Of a stretch of DNA of 64,000 bases, positions 1-7,790 are shown one piece after another. This DNA comes from JAGVSR01 sp963778225 (GTDB lineage: Bacteria > Pseudomonadota > Alphaproteobacteria > Rhizobiales > Hyphomicrobiaceae), in NCBI GenBank assembly GCA_963778225.1, contig CAVZTR010000013.1:124001-188000 (forward strand), given 5' to 3'. Position numbers and translations under genes: made by a program. The notes beneath the pieces were generated by a model, which saw nothing but the letters and a program-made list of their open reading frames with translations, had not been told where the DNA came from and made no database searches. The stretch's first letter is position 1; every line of letters starts with the position of its first letter.

Positions 1-839
1 ACACCGTCGAAAAAGGCCAAGTCCTTATTCAGCTCGATGATCGTCAGGAGCAGGCTTCGCTTGCTGCTGCCGAAGCCGAGGCACGCCTGGCCCGCGCCAA
101 TCTTGATCGCCGTGAAGCACTGCGTAACAGTCCAGCCTTCTCGATCCAGGAGTTCGACAAGTCGCGCGAGGATTTCGCCGCCGCAACTGCGCGCGCCCAG
201 AGCCTCAAGGTTATCATCGAGCGCAAGCGCATCGTCGCGCCCTTCAAAGCCCGCGTCGGCATCACCGACTTGCAGCCCGGCGCCTACCTCGAAATCGGAA
301 CTCTCATCGTGCGCCTGCAGGGCATCGACGACGACGTGTACATCGATTTCGCACTGCCACAAGAAAACGCAGCACTCCTGCATCCGGGCGACGAAGTGGC
401 GGTCACGAGCCCGGCACTCCCGGACGGTCCTCGCCGCGTCAAGATCCTTGCCGAGGACGACAGCGTCGATCCCGGCAACCGCGCGGTCCGTTTCCGCGCA
501 TTGGGCAAGACGCTTGGCACCGTGCTGCGGCCTGGTGCCTTCGTCGACGTGATCGCCAACACGGCTGTTCCTCGCCAACGCGTTGTCGTACCCCTGACCG
601 CGGTGCGCCGCTCGCCCGCAGGACAACATGTCTTTGTCATAGAGACGAAGGACGGCAAAAGCCGCGCCCGCGAACGCATCATCGAAACCGGCGCAGTCGT
701 CGGCGGCAACATCGTCGTGGAAAAGGGCCTGGAAGTGGGCGAACTCGTCGCCGCTGCGGGGTCCTTCAAGCTTCGCGACGGCCTTCTTATAACGACCGAT
801 CCGCCGGCCGAAACGCCCGGTCCGGCTGCCATGAACTGA
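1..839 (+). CDS. RND efflux periplasmic adaptor (membrane fusion protein), 5' end outside window
   Basis: The reading frame is open from base 3 and ends with TGA at 837-839, so only the C-terminal ~278 residues are present. The visible part begins in the lipoyl/hairpin region: an Ala/Glu/Arg-rich alpha-hairpin segment, then a typical return strand (VAPFKARVGI, about residues 80-89), then the beta-barrel and membrane-proximal domains. Adaptors of this family bridge an inner-membrane RND pump to an outer-membrane channel. The pump gene follows 14 bp downstream, so the two are one operon. The signal peptide and N-terminus cannot be seen. Substrate is unknown. Confidence 0.9.
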   Translation, partial: TVEKGQVLIQLDDRQEQASLAAAEAEARLARANLDRREALRNSPAFSIQEFDKSREDFAAATARAQSLKVIIERKRIVAPFKARVGITDLQPGAYLEIGTLIVRLQGIDDDVYIDFALPQENAALLHPGDEVAVTSPALPDGPRRVKILAEDDSVDPGNRAVRFRALGKTLGTVLRPGAFVDVIANTAVPRQRVVVPLTAVRRSPAGQHVFVIETKDGKSRARERIIETGAVVGGNIVVEKGLEVGELVAAAGSFKLRDGLLITTDPPAETPGPAAMN

Positions 840-853
840 GAGTACGGCAAACG

Positions 854-3800
854 ATGAAAGCGCTCGATGTCTTCGTTCGACGGCCAGTCATCGCCATCGT
901 GCTCAACCTGGCACTCGTGCTGATCGGCCTCAGAGCCGCATCGAACCTGCCTGTTCAGCAGTATCCGCGCATCGAGAGTTCCTCGATCGTCATCACGACG
1001 ATTTACGTCGGCGCCTCCGCCGAAACCATTCGCGGCTTCGTCACCACTCCCATCGAACGCGCCGTCTCATCGCTGACCGGCATCGACTATGTGGAATCCT
1101 CGAGCGTCCCTGGCCTCAGCACCGTCACCGCGCGTCTGAAGCTCAATCAGCCGAGCACGACCGCACTTGCAGAAGTCGGCAATCGACTGGACCAGATCCG
1201 CAGCGAACTGCCCCTCGAAATCGAATCTCCCGTCGTAGAAGTCCAGCGCGCCGACAGGCCCTACGCGACGTTTTATGTCAGCGTAACGTCGGATGTGATG
1301 AAGCCGGCCGAAGTGACGGATTACCTCATCCGCAATATTCAGCCTCGCCTCAGCACGATCCCGAATGTTCAGCGCGTCGGCCTCGAAGGTTCCCGCCCGC
1401 AGGCCATGCGCATCTGGCTCGACGCTGAGCGCCTATCCGCTTTCGGGCTGAACGCCACGGACGTAGAGGCCGCGCTCCGCCGCAACAACTTCCTTGCAGC
1501 GGTCGGCCGCGCGAAAAGCAACGAGATCCAGGTCGATCTCCTTGCCGACACCGACCTCAGAAAGGCCGAAGAGTTCGAACGCCTCATCGTTCGCGAGGAC
1601 GGCGACCGGATCATCCGCATTTCGGATCTCGGCCGCGTAGAACTGGGCGCCGAAGAAGAAATCTCCAACGTCCGCCACAATGGCAAGGATGCGGTGTATC
1701 TCTCCGTCTGGCCACTGCCGGGCACCAATGAAATCAAGGTCGCCCAAGACCTGCGCCGCGAGATCAAGCTTATTGCACCCGACTTGCCGCAGGGCATGGA
1801 GATCGCGCTGGCCTATGACGGCGCGGTCTACATGGAGAACTCGATCAAGGAGATCCTAACGACATTCGCCGAAACGGTGGCGATCGTCGGCCTGATCGTC
1901 TTCGCTTTCCTCGGCTCATGGCGCAGCGCCCTGGTTCCTCTCGTGACCATTCCGATCTCCCTCATTGGCGCAATGGCCGCCATGATGGCGATGGGCTTCT
2001 CACTGAACCTTCTCACACTGCTGGCGATCGTTCTTTCGGTCGGCCTCGTCGTCGACGACGCCATCGTCGTCGTAGAAAATGTCTCGCGCCACATGCGCGA
2101 CGGCATGAGCCGCACCCAGGCCGCGCTCGTCAGCTCCCGCCAACTCTTCGCACCCATCGTCGCGATGACGATCACGCTTGCGGCCGTCTATGCCCCGATC
2201 GGACTGCTCACGGGCCTTACCGGCGTGCTATTCAAGGAGTTCGCCTTCACTCTGGCCACCGCCGTGATCGTGTCCGGCATCGTGGCGGTGACCCTCTCAC
2301 CCATCATGAGCGCCTATACGGCACCGGAAGGCGGCCACGAGAGCCGTTACGCACGCTTCATCAATCGCCAGATGGACCGCCTCGCAACGGCCTACGGGCG
2401 TATGCTCGACGTCATCCTAACTCTCCGCGCCCCGATCATCACGTTTGCGGCTTTCCTCGGCGTGCTGGCCGCGCCCCTCTACATGTTTTCCGGCAAGGAA
2501 CTCGCGCCTGTAGAAGACGAAGGCTTCATCCTCCTGATCGTCAATTCCGCACCCGACGCGTCACTCGCTTACACCTCGGGCCACATGGACAAAGTTTACG
2601 CCGTCGGAAAGGCACTGCCCGAGTTCGACGCCATGTTCGAAATCGTCTTCCCCTCGACCGGTTTCGGCGGCTATCTCCTCAAGAACTGGCACGACCGCGA
2701 ACGCAGTGCGCATACGATCCAGCCAGAAATCTTCGGCGGTATCTCGCAAATCAAAGAACTTCAGATCTACCCTGTGTTGCCGCCGCCATTGCCGGGTGCT
2801 GGAAACTTCGACGTTGAACTGGTCCTGAAGGGTCCTGGAACGCCCGAGCAGATGGCCGGTTATGCCCAGCGACTCGTCGGCGCCGCTTTTGGGAGCGGCA
2901 AGTTCATGTTCGCTGATACGGACCTGAAAATCGACCTGCCGCAGGTGCGCGTGAACATCGACCGCGAGCGCGTTGCCGATCTCGGCCTCGATCTCGCCGA
3001 TATCGGTCGCCAGCTCGGCTTCCTTCTCGCCGGCAACTTCGTCAACCGGTTCACACGTGAGGGCCGCGCCTACAAAGTCATCCCGCAGGTCGAACAGGCG
3101 GCCCGCGCATCAGCCGCAACCCTGCTCGATTACAAGGTTCGCACACGATCCGGCCAGCAGGTCCCGATCTCCTCATTTGCAACTCTTGAGACCACCACGG
3201 CTCCCCGTACGCTCGCGCGCTTCCAGCAGGCCGACAGCTTCCGTGTCTATGGCGGCGTCGTTCCCGGCGTGACCAAAGCCGCCGGCCTGGATGCCCTCGA
3301 AGCCGCAGCCAAAGAGATCCTTCCGCCCGGCTACACCGTCGATTACGCCGGCGAATCCCGCCAGATCCGCCAGGAAGGAACCACGCTCGCAGGAACGCTC
3401 GGTTTCTCGATCCTGCTCATCTATCTCGTACTCGCGGCGCAATTCGGCAGCTTCCGCGATCCGCTCGTGGTCCTCTTGGGTTCCGTTCCGCTCGCGTTAT
3501 CGGCGGCCCTCGTCTTCACCTTCCTCGGCTTCACAACAATCAACATCTACAGCCAGATTGGCCTGATCACCCTCGTCGGCTTGATCGCAAAGAACGGCAT
3601 CCTCATCGTCGCCTTCGCCAACGAACTGCAGGAGATGGGGCAAAGCAAAATCGCCGCTATCCGTGAAGCATCCATGACGCGCCTCCGACCCATTCTGATG
3701 ACCACGGCTGCGACCGTCTTTGGCCATCTGCCGCTGGTCTTTGTGACAGGCGCCGGCGCCGAAGCGCGCAACAGCATCGGCATCATGCTTGTCAGCGGCA

Positions 3801-3928
3801 TGGCCATCGGCACGCTCTTCACGCTGCTCATCCTGCCGGTGATCTACCTCGTTCTTGCAGCAGAGCATCGCCCCCGCACGGAGGACGAGGACGTCGATAT
3901 GTCAAAGGTAAAACCTGCCGTCGCCTAA
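854..3928 (+). CDS. RND multidrug efflux transporter, HAE1 (AcrB/MexB) type permease
   Basis: 1024 residues, the usual length for HAE1 pumps. The start MKALDVFVRRPVIAIVLNL is the typical first membrane helix; two large periplasmic loops and a second membrane-helix block follow. The proton-relay motif GLVVDDAIVVVENV lies near residue 400 in TM4, with both acidic residues intact. A proton-driven trimeric inner-membrane exporter is expected, working with the adaptor 14 bp upstream. No outer-membrane channel gene is visible downstream. The pump belongs to the drug/solvent HAE1 class rather than the metal HME class seen at 59.6-62.7 kb; its substrate cannot be read from sequence. Confidence 0.95.
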   Translation: MKALDVFVRRPVIAIVLNLALVLIGLRAASNLPVQQYPRIESSSIVITTIYVGASAETIRGFVTTPIERAVSSLTGIDYVESSSVPGLSTVTARLKLNQPSTTALAEVGNRLDQIRSELPLEIESPVVEVQRADRPYATFYVSVTSDVMKPAEVTDYLIRNIQPRLSTIPNVQRVGLEGSRPQAMRIWLDAERLSAFGLNATDVEAALRRNNFLAAVGRAKSNEIQVDLLADTDLRKAEEFERLIVREDGDRIIRISDLGRVELGAEEEISNVRHNGKDAVYLSVWPLPGTNEIKVAQDLRREIKLIAPDLPQGMEIALAYDGAVYMENSIKEILTTFAETVAIVGLIVFAFLGSWRSALVPLVTIPISLIGAMAAMMAMGFSLNLLTLLAIVLSVGLVVDDAIVVVENVSRHMRDGMSRTQAALVSSRQLFAPIVAMTITLAAVYAPIGLLTGLTGVLFKEFAFTLATAVIVSGIVAVTLSPIMSAYTAPEGGHESRYARFINRQMDRLATAYGRMLDVILTLRAPIITFAAFLGVLAAPLYMFSGKELAPVEDEGFILLIVNSAPDASLAYTSGHMDKVYAVGKALPEFDAMFEIVFPSTGFGGYLLKNWHDRERSAHTIQPEIFGGISQIKELQIYPVLPPPLPGAGNFDVELVLKGPGTPEQMAGYAQRLVGAAFGSGKFMFADTDLKIDLPQVRVNIDRERVADLGLDLADIGRQLGFLLAGNFVNRFTREGRAYKVIPQVEQAARASAATLLDYKVRTRSGQQVPISSFATLETTTAPRTLARFQQADSFRVYGGVVPGVTKAAGLDALEAAAKEILPPGYTVDYAGESRQIRQEGTTLAGTLGFSILLIYLVLAAQFGSFRDPLVVLLGSVPLALSAALVFTFLGFTTINIYSQIGLITLVGLIAKNGILIVAFANELQEMGQSKIAAIREASMTRLRPILMTTAATVFGHLPLVFVTGAGAEARNSIGIMLVSGMAIGTLFTLLILPVIYLVLAAEHRPRTEDEDVDMSKVKPAVA

Positions 3929-3960
3929 AGCAGTTTTCACGCAAAAACTAATAAGGGGCT

Positions 3961-3984
3961 GGACCCGGCCTGACGGCCGGGCCC
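3961..3984. terminator. GC-rich hairpin between convergent genes, possible bidirectional terminator
   Basis: Two 10-base arms (GGACCCGGCC and GGCCGGGCCC) around a TGAC loop pair with one mismatch. The hairpin sits between the stop of the RND pump (3928) and the stop of the minus-strand gene ending at 4002. There is no strong T-run on either side; an AT-rich stretch lies 10-25 bases away on the minus-strand exit side. Position and stability suggest a shared terminator, but it is not a canonical intrinsic one. Confidence 0.45.
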
Positions 3985-4001
3985 AATTGGTGGTCTGCTC
4001 G

Positions 4002-4544
4002 TCAGTTGATCGAAGCTGGGAGCTCGCTGCTTTCCTCGACAGTTGCAGGCATTGGGGTGGCATCGTGATCGCTCGGCAGTTCGCTGGGCTCTACGGCGTC
4101 TGGCTCGACGGTCTCCGCGGCAGACTCGCTGTCTGCTGCTTCTGCTGATGCCTCCACTGCCACGGACTCGGCAGAGATCTCTTCAACAACCTCAGCAATC
4201 GCCGCAGTCTCGCTTTCGGCGGATGATGCGACCTCAGCGACTGCGGCGTCTTCTGCTTCGGCAGCAGCCGGCAGCGGATCTCCCGTTGCGACGGCATCGG
4301 CCAATTCGCCCCCCTCTTGCATGACGAGAACGGTACCGCAGGCGGCGATTGGGTCAGGCACGGTTTCCTCTGCGACGAGAGCTTCAGTCACGGGCTCTTC
4401 CGCATCGGCCTTTGTTTCAACTGTAGGCACGGGTCCTGAAAGGAAATCGAGAAGTTGCTGCGCCGCGGAGAGAACCGCTTCCGGTTTGCCTCCGAGGTCG
4501 AACGCCATCTTCAAACACTGCATACGCTGCTCGTGCAGGTCCAT
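4002..4544 (-). CDS. Hypothetical acidic Ala/Glu/Val-rich protein
   Basis: 180 residues from the preferred ATG at 4544, which has GGAG about 6 bases upstream. An ATG at 4556 is also in frame, with a poorer ribosome site. The first ~35 residues (MDLHEQRMQCLKMAFDLGG...) form an ordered, probably helical head that resembles short conserved alphaproteobacterial proteins I recognise only loosely. The rest is low-complexity, with repeated Ala, Glu, Val and Ser, strongly acidic and probably disordered. There is no signal peptide or membrane segment. It stands alone, convergent with the RND operon. Function unknown. Confidence 0.7.
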   Translation of the reverse strand: MDLHEQRMQCLKMAFDLGGKPEAVLSAAQQLLDFLSGPVPTVETKADAEEPVTEALVAEETVPDPIAACGTVLVMQEGGELADAVATGDPLPAAAEAEDAAVAEVASSAESETAAIAEVVEEISAESVAVEASAEAADSESAAETVEPDAVEPSELPSDHDATPMPATVEESSELPASIN

Positions 4545-4802
4545 GGGACGCTCCATAAATTGTTGGGGTTCGGTACCGTCGAGTGCCACGTCTATGCGCG
4601 TGACATCCGTATCGTACGCTGCTTCGGTGTGGCGGCATCGCTCTGCGGCCCGTTTTGACAAGAATATATTTTGCGCACGCTTCTCCGTACGCGCTGCATG
4701 AAAGTTTTGCCGTTATGAACCGGAGCTTGAGGCCTCACATCGAACACGCTGTGAGAAGTTGACCCCTCTTGACGAGCTTCAAATCAGGCTCGCGGAGCAA
4801 CT

Positions 4803-4898
4803 GTGAAGTTCAAGCTGATCACGCAAACCTCAGCTAAAACGCATCTTTTGCTGCCGCAGGGCGAAGAGGACTTCGACCCAATCCACGGCAGTGAATAA
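4803..4898 (+). CDS. Possible 31-aa small ORF (low confidence)
   Basis: A GTG-started ORF with GGAG 5 bases upstream, encoding 31 residues (VKFKLITQTSAKTHLLL..., then an acidic tail) and ending TAA. Codon third positions are mixed. I recognise no family. It lies in the gene-poor stretch 4557-5060, which otherwise shows no gene. It could be a remnant of a longer gene or chance; the ribosome site is the only positive evidence. Confidence 0.2.
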   Translation: MKFKLITQTSAKTHLLLPQGEEDFDPIHGSE

Positions 4899-5010
4899 GC
4901 AGCGCAGGTCTTGTTGGTTTGCGTACCGGCAATGTCAGGCTTCGATGGTGGCGTTGGCGGGTTCGTCTGTCAGCCGCGGTGATTTCGATGCGACTTGCGC
5001 CGCGTCACCA

Positions 5011-5060
5011 AACGCTAAGGTGTCCCGTGCGTGCGGGACCTCCGAAAAATGGAGAGCGCC
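5011..5060 (+). promoter_or_regulatory. Leader element: 10-base repeat copy 1 plus hairpin
   Basis: AACGCTAAGG at 5011-5020 is followed by a 6-bp hairpin (GTCCCG / CGGGAC, 5022-5039) and by GGAGA, which serves the ATG at 5061. The same 10 bases recur at 5159-5168, again followed by a hairpin and a ribosome site before the next ORF (ATG at 5199). Two copies 148 bp apart, each in the same place relative to a start codon, suggest a duplicated 5'-UTR element. Its role is unknown. Confidence 0.4.
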
Positions 5061-5153
5061 ATGACAACGATCACCTCGATCCTGACCGCCGCCCGATCTT
5101 GCGGCTGCTGCCTCTGTTGCTGTCGATGGGATTCCCACTCCCATCACATTTGA
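5061..5153 (+). CDS. Cys-rich 30-aa micro-ORF, candidate leader peptide
   Basis: ATG at 5061 with GGAGA 5 bases upstream; stop TGA at 5151-5153; 30 residues. The centre reads SCGCCLCCCRW: six Cys in eight positions. The tail is WDSHSHHI. It lies 45 bp before the start of the frameshifted gene at 5199 and shares a repeated 5' element with it. Dense Cys codons just ahead of a gene are the hallmark of cysteine-responsive leader peptides, where ribosome stalling controls the downstream gene. A small metal-binding peptide is the alternative. I recognise no named family. Confidence 0.45.
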   Translation: MTTITSILTAARSCGCCLCCCRWDSHSHHI

Positions 5154-5158
5154 ATTGC

Positions 5159-5198
5159 AACGCTAAGGACCGGTCGCAACACCGGCAAAGGATCACCC
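5159..5198 (+). promoter_or_regulatory. Leader element: 10-base repeat copy 2 plus hairpin
   Basis: AACGCTAAGG at 5159-5168 begins 5 bases after the Cys-rich micro-ORF ends. It is followed by a hairpin with 5-bp stem CCGGT / ACCGG (5170-5185) and then AAGGA 7 bases before the ATG at 5199. Layout matches copy 1 at 5011-5060. Confidence 0.4.
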
Positions 5199-5427
5199 AT
5201 GTCTCAATCCTACATCATCGAGGTCGGCGACGATCAGATCGGGCTCGTACTGGTGCGATACCGGAGAAAGCGAATTCCGTTTCCACGCTGCCTTGCCGGC
5301 CTGTCAACCGCTCGATGGGCGGCGCTTTGCCAGCGGGGCGCTCGCCGAAAAGGCAGCCCGCGCGCACGGGCTCAGGCGCTTTCGCGTCGGCCAGCGCAGC
5401 AGCCAATCGGGTCGAACATTTTATTGA
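5199..5427 (+). pseudogene. Small conserved-looking protein, frameshifted
   Basis: The ATG at 5199 has a clear ribosome site. The frame reads MSQSYIIEVGDDQIGLVLV and then loses coherence near 5252-5257. The +1 frame continues with DTGESEFRFHAALPACQPLDG and a helix rich in Ala (ALAEKAARAHGL) to TGA at 5425-5427. Joined, the product is about 75 residues and resembles small rhizobial proteins with an N-terminal beta-hairpin and an FRFxAA...F...LDGRxF...AExAAR pattern. One base gained, or two lost, would explain the break. Function unknown; the Cys-rich micro-ORF precedes it. Confidence 0.55.
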
Positions 5428-5521
5428 CGATGAGAGAGGAGTCGTGAGTGGCGGCAACCGCCGTCAGCGGAGAGCAAGTTTGGCCGATCAAGCTCTGACG
5501 ATCGAGGCGACCCGCCGCCAT

Positions 5522-5568
5522 TAAAAATGCTGCGGATACGGACGTCGCTCGTTCAGAGTTCGACGTCC
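5522..5568 (-). terminator. Likely terminator of tRNA-Glu
   Basis: Reading the minus strand, an 8-bp stem GGACGTCG / CGACGTCC with a 13-base loop begins 12 bases past the tRNA CCA end and is followed, after about 13 bases, by a run of five T. The long loop and offset T-run make it imperfect. Confidence 0.45.
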
Positions 5569-5579
5569 CGATGGTGTTT

Positions 5580-5654
5580 TGGCGCTCCCTAGGGGAATCG
5601 AACCCCTCTTTCAAGAATGAAAATCTCGCGTCCTAACCGATAGACGAAGGGAGC
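5580..5654 (-). tRNA. tRNA-Glu (anticodon TTC)
   Basis: 75 bases including an encoded CCA (5580-5582). It folds as a full cloverleaf: acceptor arm starting GCTCCCT, D-arm with GGTTAGG, anticodon stem CGAGA/TCTTG around loop TTTTCAT (anticodon TTC), and T-arm GGGGT TCGATTC CCC. The sequence parallels tRNA-Glu of other proteobacteria, including the TTCGTCTA segment after the acceptor strand. It stands alone, 71 bp downstream of recJ's stop codon on the same strand. Confidence 0.97.
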
Positions 5655-5725
5655 AGCGCGGGGTGGTATAGGGGGGTTTGCCGCCGAGTGCAAGCCGGGT
5701 CGGAACGAGGCGTCAGAACGCCGCC

Positions 5726-7579
5726 TCATCCCTGCCGGCGGGGGTCTGCGGCGTCCTCAATGGTCAACTCGATCTTCTCCCGGCCGCCCCAGGTGTCCCG
5801 CTTCAGCGAACCTGCAACATGTACCGGCATTCCCCCCGTATTCTGCAGGAGGTCTCCCAGAGGCTGCCCAACCGCGCGGAAAGCGACACCCTCGAGCCGT
5901 GACCCGTCCGTTGCCTCTAGCACACAGCGCAGATGCGCCTCGCCCACCTGCTTGGCGAACTTCACCCGCACCGACGGAAATGCAAACCGCGGCTGAGCGT
6001 TGCCCTGACCATACGGGCCCGCCCGCTCGATGAGGTCCATGAGCGCGTCCGTCACGCCGGATGGCACCAGCGCGCCATCGACCTCGAGCCCCACGCGCGC
6101 ACGCGCCGCCGAAGACGCATCCGCGAGTTCTCTGGCGAAATATGACTCGACCGATCCCAACCGCTCCCGCGCGACCGTCAAACCCGCAGCCATCGCGTGT
6201 CCGCCGCCCTTCTGCAATAGTCCCGCAGACACCGCACCCCGAACGGCCGCTCCGATGTCCACCCCCGCGACGGAGCGCAAGGACCCGGTTCCAGTCTGCG
6301 CGCCCGATCCCGCCTGCTTCTCCCATGCGATGACACAACTCGGCCGGCCAAACCGTTCCACAAGGCGGCTTGCCACAAGCCCCACGACACCCTTGTGCCA
6401 GGTCTCCGACCCGACCACGACGACGGGCAAATCCGGCGTCTCGGAAACCCGCCGGTCAGCATCGGCGAACGCTTCTTCGAGCATCTGCGTCTCTATGGCC
6501 TTGCGCTCTTTGTTCAACTTGTCGAGCAGCACGGCGATCTTCTGCGCTTCCGTCTCGTCGTCCGTCGTCAGCAGACGCGCGCCCAGCGCCGCATCTCCGA
6601 TGCGTCCGCCCGCATTGATGCGCGGTCCCAGAATGTAGCCGAGGTGGTACGTCGTCGGCGCCTGATTGAGACCCGCCGCATCGAACAACGCGCGCAGCCC
6701 CACATTCTCGCGCGATTTCATAACTGCGAGACCCTTGCGCACATAGGCGCGATTGAGCCCCGTGAGCGGCACAACGTCCGCCACCGTCGCCAGCGCAACG
6801 AGATCGAGATCCGCGAGCAGATCCGGCGGCATGGTCCCATTGGCATAGTGTCCCCGCAGGCGCAGCACGCGCATCACAGCGACGAGCACAAGGAAAACGA
6901 CCCCTGCCGCACACAAGTGCCCCTGACCCGACACGTCATCCTGCCGGTTCGGATTGACGAGCCCGGCCACCTCGGGAAGCGTCTCGTCTGCCTGATGGTG
7001 ATCAATAACAAGGATGTCGGTGGCGAGCCTCTTGGCCGCCGCCATGGTCTCAAAGCTCGTCGTCCCGCAGTCGACTGTGACGATGAGCTTCGCGCCTTCC
7101 TTCACCAGCGTCTCAAGTGCGGCGATGTTCGGGCCATAGCCTTCGAAGATGCGGTCGGGGATATAGATGCGCGAGGGCGTATCATGCGCCATTAGAAAAC
7201 GAGCCATCAGCGCCGACGAACAGGCCCCATCCACGTCGTAGTCGCCGAAGATCGCAACCGGCTCGCGCCGCACGATCGCATCCGCGATCCGCTCCGCCAC
7301 GCGATCCATGCCCGCGAGCGACGCCGGATCCGGCATCAGGGCTTTCACGCTCGGATCGAGAAAAACGGGGACGTCACCAAGCGCCACACCGCGCGCCGCC
7401 AAGACACGCCCCAGCAGTTCCGGCAGCCCGTGCTGCTGACTGATGGCCAGCGCCAAGTTCTGGGCATCCCGCGGCAACCGCTCGCGCCAGACGTATCCGC
7501 GCGCCGATTGCGACACATCGAGAAAAGCCGCTGCCTCACCAGCCGTCTCCGCCGCGTGCCTCTTCCTGACCGCAACCAT
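5726..7579 (-). CDS. recJ: Single-stranded-DNA-specific 5'-3' exonuclease RecJ
   Basis: 617 residues, near the family norm. RecJ degrades single-stranded DNA 5' to 3' in recombination and mismatch repair, using Mn/Mg bound by the DHH phosphoesterase core. Visible motifs are DYDVDG at about 113-118 (motif I), VIDHH at about 191-195 (DHH), a DHHA1 region with the GGGHAMAAG glycine motif at about 450, and the C-terminal OB-like domain. The start MVAVRKRH gives the expected short N-terminal extension. It is monocistronic by appearance, with tRNA-Glu downstream and a divergent aminotransferase upstream. Confidence 0.97.
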   Translation of the reverse strand: MVAVRKRHAAETAGEAAAFLDVSQSARGYVWRERLPRDAQNLALAISQQHGLPELLGRVLAARGVALGDVPVFLDPSVKALMPDPASLAGMDRVAERIADAIVRREPVAIFGDYDVDGACSSALMARFLMAHDTPSRIYIPDRIFEGYGPNIAALETLVKEGAKLIVTVDCGTTSFETMAAAKRLATDILVIDHHQADETLPEVAGLVNPNRQDDVSGQGHLCAAGVVFLVLVAVMRVLRLRGHYANGTMPPDLLADLDLVALATVADVVPLTGLNRAYVRKGLAVMKSRENVGLRALFDAAGLNQAPTTYHLGYILGPRINAGGRIGDAALGARLLTTDDETEAQKIAVLLDKLNKERKAIETQMLEEAFADADRRVSETPDLPVVVVGSETWHKGVVGLVASRLVERFGRPSCVIAWEKQAGSGAQTGTGSLRSVAGVDIGAAVRGAVSAGLLQKGGGHAMAAGLTVARERLGSVESYFARELADASSAARARVGLEVDGALVPSGVTDALMDLIERAGPYGQGNAQPRFAFPSVRVKFAKQVGEAHLRCVLEATDGSRLEGVAFRAVGQPLGDLLQNTGGMPVHVAGSLKRDTWGGREKIELTIEDAADPRRQG

Positions 7580-7790
7580 TGCCTGCCCCGCCCCCTCGAA
7601 TCACCTCATCCGAGTTGACCACCGCAGCCCGCCGCAAGCGAGGCGGACGCCCGACTTGCCAACAGAGTTGTTGCCACATCCCGTTCACCGGACACCGGTC
7701 TTCGCCTTGCCGTCACAAGCGCGGCTGAATAGGGTGGAGGGCAAGTAAAATCGGGCGCCCGGCCGCGGCGTCCAAACCGGCGCGGAACCA

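Noticed and set aside
5580..5654. tRNA-Glu as an attachment site of an integrated element
   Set aside because: No integrase gene and no repeat of the tRNA 3' end was noticed nearby.
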